From Lotus japonicus (taxonomy: Eukaryota; Streptophyta; Magnoliopsida; Fabales; Fabaceae), in the NCBI RefSeq assembly GCF_012489685.1, contig NC_080046.1, forward strand, positions 20,831,304 to 20,895,303: a stretch of DNA of 64,000 nucleotides, written 5' to 3'. The notes beneath the pieces were generated by a model. The model saw only the letters and a program-made list of their open reading frames with translations, made no database searches and was not told where the DNA came from. The translations under genes and the position numbers were made by a program. Positions 55,383 through 64,000 of this stretch are shown here, piece after piece. How positions within the stretch are numbered: position 1 is the stretch's first letter; each line of letters starts with the position of its first letter.

Positions 55383-56712
55383 GTAAATCAAGAAGCTATT
55401 ATGGTAAAAACGTTGTTATGCAGCAAGATATTAACATACAAGATGAGGATGACACCGCAATTGAAGAAATGTGATTTGTTTATGGTTCTGATAAGAAGTA
55501 TGAGATTGACAGGTACATTTCTTCAAAAACTGGATAAAGAACATTCAAAAGCTTGTGTTCACTCATCACAAGTTGAATTTATTCATCCCCTTGTGTTTGT
55601 TGAAGGTATTTGCTGATATATGTATCTTACCTCTTTTTAGGATGGAAAAATGAAAACTAAGGTCAAGCTCACATGAATTTTCAAGTTAGAAGCAATGCAA
55701 CCAACATAAACTTTTGATAATATTGCACACTAATTAGACCTTGGACTTAAATTTTCTACCACTACACTAAATTGATCTGAGGCCCCACCTTTACTGATAT
55801 ATGTCCCCCACCTAGGAGAACCAAGTAAGATGAGAGAAAGTTCTTCTTCGGCTAGAGAAATGTAAACAGAGATGAAAATGACTGTGAACGGTTCATGGAA
55901 AGAGGAAAATGAAATAAAAAAGATATTGAATGTTCCATGGGAAGAGTATAGCAAAAAATCAGAATAAATGTAGGTTCAACAAACCTCTATATGAAAAAAT
56001 GAAGGTGTTTGCATGATTGAACCTTAATCCTTAGTTAGTTAGTTTGTTTACCTAAGTCTTACTTTATATTGCAACACCAATCATGCAAACACCTTCATTT
56101 TTTTATATAGAGGTTTGTTCAACCTGCATTTCTTCTGATTTTTTGCTATACTCTTCCCATGGAACATTCAATATCATTTTTATTTCATTTTCCTCTTTCC
56201 ATGAACCGTTCACATTCATTTTCATCTCTGTTTACATTTCTCTAGCCGAAGAAGAACTTTCTCTCATCTTACTTGGTTCACCTAGGTGGAGGACATATAT
56301 CAGTAAAGGTGGGGTCTTAGATCAATTTATTGTGGAAGTAGGAACTTTTAGTCCAAGATAAATTTAGTGTGCAATATTTTCAAAAGTTTATGATGTTTAA
56401 ATTGCTCCTAACTTGAAAATTTATGTGAGCTTGACCTTAGTTTTCATTTTTCCATCCTGGAAAGTGGTACGATACATATATCAGTAAATACCTTCAGCAA
56501 ACACAAGGGGGTGAATTAATTCAACTTATGAATAGTGAACACAAGCTTTTGAGTGTTCTTAATCCAACCTTGAAGAAATGTACTTATCAAACTCATGCTT
56601 CTAATCAAGACCATAAACAAACGAACTTTGTTCAATTGAGGTGTCATCCTTATTTTGATTTTGTTATCTTACAGCAAAACAACATCTTAACCATTATAAC
56701 TTCTTAATTTCC
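55383..56712. repeat. long inverted repeat (hairpin) in U2
   Basis: Left arm 55383-56019, loop 56020-56077, right arm 56078-56712; homologous to 31486-32812. Minus-strand gene-fragment motifs (HSE.LEAKSK, WKLRSY) follow to about 56960, with the same stops as in U1. The U1 1-base insertion near 33017 is absent, so the VAEEIAK frame is open. Confidence 0.9.
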
Positions 56713-59130
56713 AAAATATTTGACCATTACCACTCACAAACTCGAGCTAAGTCCTCACAACATCAAAATCTTCCATTTTAGGAGTCTTGCTCTTAGCCTC
56801 AAGAATCTCACTATGAGCTTGAGTAACTCAATTTCTTAACTTCATAAAATGAGCATTATTCTTCAAAATTGACACTTGATCCCCGTTTGATTCAACAGTT
56901 TTGGCTATCTCTTCTGCAACTATTATTTCAAGCTTTTTTTCCTTTTCCTTCGCAGCCTCAACTTTGAGCTTGTTGTAAAGGAGGAGTCCTGATAATACAT
57001 AATAAGGAGGAATCGTACAAATACTTAATTTTTTCTGGAAAGGCAGAGTCCAAAGAATACCTAGTAATGCCTGAAGCGGCAGTGGCAAAATAATACTTAG
57101 TCTTCCTGAAGAGGTCGGGACAAAGAATACTTGTTTTGCTTGAAGAGACCGGGTTCAAATAATACTTTTAAGGAGAAGTACTTAATACTTAAGCTTAGTG
57201 AAATCTTGGTACAACCAAGAACTGGATGTAGCCCGATCGTTCACGAGGTGAACCAGGATAAAATTGATGGTCTGAATCTTCTCCTTCCCTGCTCTTAAGT
57301 TTCCGTTGTACCAAACGATACCAACGAGGTGATGAACCTTTATATCATTTGGAAAACCAAGTTTTTGGATGACACAATTCAAACCCCTCCTTTCTTAAGC
57401 TACTCTGATCAACTTCAACCATTTTTCCAACTAGGGTGGATTCAGCATGTTGGGAGTTCTCCAAGCTTGCATTAAGAAGCCAACTGCGTCCATCAACTTG
57501 TTAACTTCTTCCGTCAATCCAGTGATTATGTTTAGGACAATATGGTCATAAAGAATGAGAAAAGGAACCTCACCCCAATAAATAAAGAATTCCACCTGAA
57601 AAGGAACCCCACATAAAAGGAAATATGAATTTATGACATAATTCGCAATCAAACAAAACCCCACCCCACCCCAACCCAAAATCACAAAAGGCCATATATG
57701 TCACCAGTTACAATCAGACATAACCCCACCCACCTCAACCAAAAATAAGAAAAGGATATTTATGTCATAAATTACAATTAGAATAGGAAAAATTTCAAGA
57801 AATTAGAAAGGACAAATTTTCACACACAAAAATTACATAAATTTTCAAGTAGTCAGAAAATAAATGTTTGAAGTAGTCAGAAAAGGAATTTTACGGCTTC
57901 AAATCAAGCATTGGATGAAAGTAAAAAGAATATATGAGTCTGAAATTTCTGAAGATGAATCCTCTAAGGCCAAAATAAGAAAGTATAAACAAAAGAGAAA
58001 CCTTGATGAAATGGTAACGATTGAAGGCATTTTTATTGGCCTCTCTGAGTGGATTGAAATGGTGGGATGGGTGCGTGCCATCATCAGCGAGGTAATGGAC
58101 TCGATATCTCACAGGGTTTTTCCTCTTCCAACCATGGCTTCTTTGGTTGATTTTCCAGAGAGAAGGTGGTGAAATAACCTCTAGACATATATCTAGAGGT
58201 GATTTATATGGTCGATTATGAACAGTCACGAGGCTAGCTGGCATCAGTTGACGTAAACGACGTCTTTCTTCAGTGTCTTTCTCTAATAAACTGTAGTTGA
58301 AAGCGATAGCCTAATGACTGATGCACCATTTCTCAAATCCCAAATCATTTCCACTCATGAGGTTCCCGCGTACGAACTCTCTCTTCTTTCGAAAATTCTC
58401 ACTAAAGTAGGGGCATACTCGTCATTTCACATACCAAATAGGGGCATGATGGTGATTCCGGTCAATCAAGTAGGGCATACTTGATTTCTTTGTGTTTTAA
58501 ATAAAATCTCACTTTCATTTGTATTGTGTGTAATTCTCTTGCAATTGTGAGAAAAATAGAGAATACCAAAGATGGATTCACTCACCATTCACATGGATTG
58601 TAAAGAAATAGATAACTTCGCTCTTCTAGAAAACTAGTATTATAAATCAAGTGATACACGATATTTTAGATTTTTTTCGATACAAATAATGTAATTTAAT
58701 TTTTTTATCATATATACTAACCCTTCTTCTATCTGGACATTAAAGTTCTCTGTGGGATCACGTCAAATAGTAGCATGAAATGTACCACTGTGATTTTCTT
58801 CGAAAGAAAAATGTGTCATGGTATATTGATGAGGAAATAGTAAATATACACAGCCTTCTCTAAGGTGATCAAAAGACAAATACAACCTAAAGAAGCCTAG
58901 AAAAATGACCAATCCTAGAAAAACTATCCAGCCCAAATGGACCCAAAAACAATTCTCAAAGCCTAAACTCATCTAGAGGTAGCCAAACAATCAACAATGC
59001 TCGCAAAAGCCAACTAAACCAACAATACCCCCTAAACAGAATCCAAGAAATCACTTTGATTATTAAGAAGTCGGTATGCGATTATTTAAGCTAATTATCA
59101 ATTAATTCATCCTTGCGAATTGAACACTCA

Positions 59131-59162
<32 letters not shown>

Positions 59163-59230
59163 GGTGCTTGCATGTCCACACGTGTCACTAGTGACTAGAC
59201 TCACTACCATGTACCAACACTTGTATCTTA

Positions 59231-59362
59231 CCTGGGTGGGGTAGGTAGCTCACATGGTTGAACTAAGAGTAATTGCAGGTGAATGGCCAGAGTTCGAACC
59301 CTGAGAAGGGATAATTTGTACTAATTTACTAACAACTAACATTTGCCTATCAAAAAAAAAAA
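59231..59362 (+). mobile_element. SINE in U3, cleanest copy
   Basis: 132 bp with TAGCTCACATGG (A-box-like), GTTCGAACCC (B-box) and an 11-A tail, between TTGTATCTTA and TTGTATTTTA. Confidence 0.8.
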
Positions 59363-59941
59363 TTGTATTTTATTTTTTCTTCAATAGTTCAAAGTTCGAT
59401 ACATCAAGCCCACAAAGCGATAAATAATACATCAAGGCCCATATGACAATCTAGAAACATCCAGCCTAGATCGGATTCTCTATAAAATAGTTGATGCCTT
59501 CACTCGCTCTCACGCAAATCACTTTATGTTAGGGTTTCCAGTAAACTTGATACTCCAAGCCTCCGATAACGCCGCCGCAACAAAGTTTTTCATTTCACTC
59601 TCTCCATCCAATCCTTAAGATCCGATGTCGTCTTGTGCTAAGCTTCACTGAAATTAGGTATTTACCTTCTCTTGGTTCTTAATTCTCCATATCCACTTGT
59701 TATTATCCATTCGTTAATTGCATCAATTTTTATTTTCTTAGGTTGTTTTGATCTCGTGCCAAAGTTTTTTTTGAAGTCTCCTCCATCCAGATTAATAAGC
59801 CTTGGGACAACTCTGTGGGCCTTGGGACAACTGTGTTATCTTTTCTTTTTACTAGCTTCCAAGGTGACACTACGCTCAATCTATCCACAACAGATAAGTA
59901 TGTAATCATTAAAAACATGACATATATGTTTTGAAAAAACC

Positions 59942-59990
<49 letters not shown>

Positions 59991-60336
59991 CGGTTTGACT
60001 TTGTAACAATGAATAAATTTAGGAATGTGTTTCCAAATTGATGAATTATGTTTTTATTTTCTACTTTAATTCCAAACTATTGATGAACTATCTATGATTT
60101 GTTCAAAGAATCATTGCACATATTAACCATATCAAATCATTCATGATCTTTCCAATAATCAAAAGATTTTGAGAAATATTCTGAGAGTGTTGAATATAAT
60201 CAACGGATTTTTTGTTACCTTTACTTGTGTGGAATGCTATGATACATTTCCCTTTAATCTTCACTTGTTTATTGTATGATTATAACATCCATGTGCATAA
60301 TCATATAATAATATAGCTTGTACCTTGTTTACTTTT

Positions 60337-61666
60337 GTAAATCAAGAAGCTATTATGGTAAAAACGTTGTTATGCAGCAAGATATTAACATACAAGATGA
60401 GGATGACACCGCAATTGAAGAAATGTGATTTGTTTATGGTTCTGATAAGAAGTATGAGATTGACAGGTACATTTCTTCAAAAACTGGATAAAGAACATTC
60501 AAAAGCTTGTGTTCACTCATCACAAGTTGAATTTATTCATCCCCTTGTGTTTGTTGAAGGTATTTGCTGATATATGTATCTTACCTCTTTTTAGGATGGA
60601 AAAATGAAAACTAAGGTCAAGCTCACATGAATTTTCAAGTTAGAAGCAATGCAACCAACATAAACTTTTGATAATATTGCACACTAATTTGACCTTGGAC
60701 TTAAATTTTCTACCACTACACTAAATTGATCTGAGGCCCCACCTTTACTGATATATGTCCCCCACCTAGGTGAACCAAGTAAGATGAGAGAAACTTCTTC
60801 TTCGGCTAGAGAAATGTAAATAGAGATGAAAAAGACTGTGAACGGTTCATGGAAAGAGGAAAATGAAATAAAAATGATATTGAATGTTCCATGGGAAGAG
60901 TATAGCAAAAAATCAGAATAAATGTAGGTTGAACAAACCTCTATATGTAAAAATGAAGGTGTTTGCATGATTGAACCTTAATCCTTAGTTAGTTAGTTTG
61001 TTTACCTAAGTCTTACTTTATATTGCAACACCAATCATGCAAACACCTTCATTTTTTTATATAGAGGTTTGTTCAACCTGCATTTCTTCTGATTTTTTGC
61101 TATACTCTTCCCATGGAACATTCAATATCATTTTTATTTCATTTTCCTCTTTCCATGAACCGTTCACAGTCATTTTCATCTATGTTTACATTTCTCTAGC
61201 CGAAGAAGAACTTTCTCTCATCTTACTTGGTTCACCTAGGCGGAGGACATATATCAGTAAAGGTGGGGTCTTAGATCAATTTAGTGTGGAAGTAGGAACT
61301 TTTAGTCCAAGATCAATTTAGTGTGCAATATTTTCAAAAGTTTATGATGTTTAAATTGCTCCTAACTTGAAAATTTATGTGAGCTTGACCTTAGTTTTCA
61401 TTTTTCCATCCTGGAAAGTGGTACGATACATATATCAGTAAATACCTTCAGCAAACACAAGGGGGTGAATTAATTCAACTTATGATGAGTGAACACAAGC
61501 TTTTGAGTGTTCTTAATCCAACCTTGAAGAAATGTACTTATCAAACTCATGCTTCTAATAAAGACCTTAAACAAACGAACTTTGTTCAATTGAGGTGTCA
61601 TCCTTATTTTGATTTTGTTATCTTACAGCAAAACAACATCTTAACCATCATAACTTCTTAATTTCC
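60337..61666. repeat. long inverted repeat (hairpin) in U3
   Basis: Left arm 60337-60973, loop 60974-61031, right arm 61032-61666. Same organisation as in U1 and U2. Confidence 0.9.
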
Positions 61667-61922
61667 AAAATATTTGACCATTACCACTCACAAACTCGAG
61701 CTAAGTCCTCACAACATCAAAATCTTCCATTTTAGGAGTCTTGCTCTTAGCCTCAAGAATCTCACTATGAGCTTGAGTAACTCAATTTCTTAACTTCATA
61801 AAATGAGCATTATTCTTCAAAATTGACACTTGATCCCCGTTTGATTCAACAGTTTTGGCTATCTCTTCTGCAACTATTATTTCAAACTTTTTTTCCTTTT
61901 CCTTCGCAGCCTCAACTTTGAG

Positions 61923-64000
61923 CTTGTTGTAAAGGAGGAGTCCTGATAATACATAATAAGGAGGAATCGTACAAATACTTAATTTTTTTTGGAAAGGCAG
62001 AGTCCAAAGAATACCTAGTAATGCCTAAAGCGGCAGTGGCAAAATAATACTTAGTCTTCCTGAAGAGGTCGGGACAAAGAATACTTGTTTTGCTTGAAGA
62101 GACCGGGTTCAAATAATACTTTTAAGGAGAAGTACTTAATACTTGAGCTTAGTGAAATCTTGGTACATCCAAGAACTGGATGTAGCCCGATCGTTCACGA
62201 GGTGAACCAGGATAAAATTGATGCTGTGAATCTTCTCCTTCCCTGCTCTTAAGTTTCCGTTGTACCAAACGATACCAACGAGGTGATGAACCTTTATATC
62301 GTTTGGAAAACCAAGTTTTTTGGATGACACAATTCAAACCCCTCCTTTCTTGTGCTACTCTGATCAACTTCAACCATTTTTCCAACTAGGGTGGATTCAG
62401 CATGTTGGGAGTTCTCCAAGCTTGCATTAAGAAGCCAAGTGCGTGCATCAAATTGTTAACTTCTTCCGTCAATCCAGTGATTATGTTTAGGACAATATGG
62501 TCATAAAGAATGAGAAAAGGAACCTCACCCCAATAAATAATGAATTCCACCTGAAAAGGAACCCCACATAAAAGGAAATATGAATTTATGACATAAGTCA
62601 CAATCAAACAAAACCCCACCCCACCCCAACCCAAAATCACAAAAGGCCATATATGTCACCGGTTACAATCAGACATAACCCCACCCACCTCAACCAAAAA
62701 TAAGAAAAGGATATTTATGTCATAAATTACAATTAGAATTGGAAAAAATTCAAGTAATTAGAAAGGACAATTTTTCACACACAAAAATTACATAAATTTT
62801 CAAGTAGTCAGAAAATAAATGTTTGAAGTAGTCAGAAAAGAAATTTTACGGCTTCAAATCAAGCATTGGATGAATGTAAAAAGAATATATGAGTCTGAAA
62901 TTTCTGAAGATGAATCCTCTAAGGCCAAAACAAGAAAGTATAAACAAAAGAGAAACCTTGATGAAATGGTAACGATTGAAGGCATTTTTATTGGCATCTC
63001 TGAGGGGATTGAAATGGTGGGATGGGTGCGTGCCATCATCAGCGAAGTAATGGACTCGATATCTCGCAGGGTTTTTCCTCTTCCAACCATGGCTTCTTTG
63101 GTTGATTTTCCAGAGAGAAGGTGGTGATATAACCTCTAGACTCATATCTAGAGGTGATTTATATGGTCGATTATGAACAGTCACGAGGCTAGCTGGCATC
63201 AGTTGACGTAAACGACGTCTTTCTTCAGTGTCTTTCTCTAATAAACTGTAGTTGAAAGCGATAGCCTAATGACTAATGCACCATTTCTCAAATCCCAAAT
63301 CATTTCCACTCATGAGGTTCCCGCGTACGAACTCTCTCTTCTTTCGAAAATTCTCACTAAAGTAGGGGCATACTCGTCATTTCACATACCAAATAGGGGC
63401 ATGATGGTGATTCCGGTCAATCAAGTAGGGCATACTTGATTTCTTTGTGTTTTAAATAAAATCTCACTTTCATTTGTACTGTGTGGAATTCTCTTGCAAT
63501 TGAGAGAAAATAGAGAATACCAAAGATGGATTCACTCACCATTCACCAAGATTGTAAAGAAATAGATAACTTCGCTCTTCTAGAAAACTAGTATTATAAA
63601 TCATGTGATACACGATATTTTAGATTTTTTTCGATACAAATAATGTAATTTAATTTTTTTATGATATATACTAACCCCTCTTCTATCTGGACATTATAGT
63701 TCTCTGTGGGATCACGTCAAATAGTAGCATGAAATGTACCACTGTGATTTTCTTCGAAAGAAAAATGTGTCATGGTATATTGATAAGGAAATAGTAAATA
63801 TACACAGCCTTCTCAAAGGTGATGAAAAGACAAATTCAACCTAAAGAAGCCTAGAAAAAGGATCAATCCTAGAAAAACTATGCAGCCCAAATGGACCCAA
63901 AAACAATTCTCAAAGCCTAAACTCATCTAGAGGTAGCCAAACAATCAACAATGCTCGCAAAAGCCAACTAAACCAACAATACCCCCTAAACAGAATCCAA
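61923..64000. repeat. U4: start of a further unit, cut by window end
   Basis: Matches the first ~2.08 kb of U3. The sequence stops before the SINE and hairpin, so the array length is unknown. Confidence 0.9.

Larger units (their letters stand above)
52073..56968. repeat. U2: 4.9-kb composite unit
   Basis: Same content as U1 without the solo LTR (GTACC empty site at about 52414). It holds the longest CCCCA/CCCAA tract (52759-52792). It lacks about 63 bases near 53545 found in U1 and U3, and shares with U1 a ~33-base segment near 53222 that U3 and U4 lack. Its right end jumps at 56961-56971 into the next unit through CAACTTTGAGCTTGTTG. Confidence 0.9.
56969..61922. repeat. U3: 4.95-kb composite unit
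   Basis: Directly abuts U2 and is followed by U4 through the same junction (61913-61924). It shares private variants with U4 (loss of ~33 bases near 58112, ATACATAATAAGG near 56995). It includes an expanded AT microsatellite (59136-59161), the promoter-like segment (about 59430-59655) and the gene fragment (minus strand, about 61450-61918). Confidence 0.9.

Noticed and set aside
59231..59362. tRNA gene
   Set aside because: A- and B-box-like motifs are present, but there is no cloverleaf, and the A-tail and flanking repeats show a SINE.
52073..64000. CRISPR-like or centromeric satellite array
   Set aside because: Units are ~4.9 kb with retroelement and gene content, with no short spacer pattern and no evidence for centromere function.

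Overview
This window is nuclear DNA of a dicot plant, probably a legume related to clover or medick. That guess rests on repeat families: Sirevirus copia elements with envelope-like ORFs, a Cassandra element with a 5S-derived LTR, and long LTRs with TGTAA...TTACA ends. No species-diagnostic gene is present. I find no intact host gene. Almost all of the 64 kb is nested LTR retrotransposons and a tandem array built partly from host-gene debris.

Layout. 1-458 is the 3' end of a long solo-LTR-like repeat (copy S3). 459-24602 is a minus-strand Sirevirus (A1) whose 3' LTR lies left of the window. A1 carries a hAT-type MITE (2728-3088), a 4.1-kb repeat of the S family (S1, 4991-9116) and a whole plus-strand Sirevirus (B, 10686-20149). 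24603-33328 is an old copia LTR remnant (X1) followed by a 4.9-kb composite unit (U1). U1 contains a 2.1-kb solo LTR (26410-28505), a tRNA-type SINE, a promoter-like segment and a 1.3-kb inverted repeat made from a host gene fragment. 33329-49697 is a minus-strand Cassandra array (three LTRs, 5S-like), split by a second, younger Sirevirus (A2, 33554-48596). A2 has copy S2 (33753-37800) inside its 3' LTR. 49698-50607 is unassigned sequence. 50608-64000 is X2 followed by units U2, U3 and the start of U4, in direct tandem at periods of about 4.90 and 4.95 kb.

The nesting is well supported because the window often holds its own empty sites. Target duplications of 5 bp flank S1 (CAGAT), S2 (TCTTC), B (ATCTG), A2 (CCCTC) and the 2.1-kb LTR (GTACC); the MITE has 8 bp (ATCAGAAG). 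Inferred order: Cassandra precedes A2, which precedes S2; A1 precedes S1 and B. The two B LTRs differ at about 6 of 877 positions, so B is recent.

Two signals stand out. First, both A copies carry, antisense to the retroelement and between the envelope-like ORF and the 3' LTR, an intact 130-codon ORF with its own TATA box and AATAAA signal. Its changes between copies are mostly synonymous. Second, each complete U unit holds a long hairpin-forming inverted duplication of a fragment resembling a plant DDT/WHIM-type chromatin protein gene, amplified in tandem. This geometry could feed small-RNA production against a parent gene.
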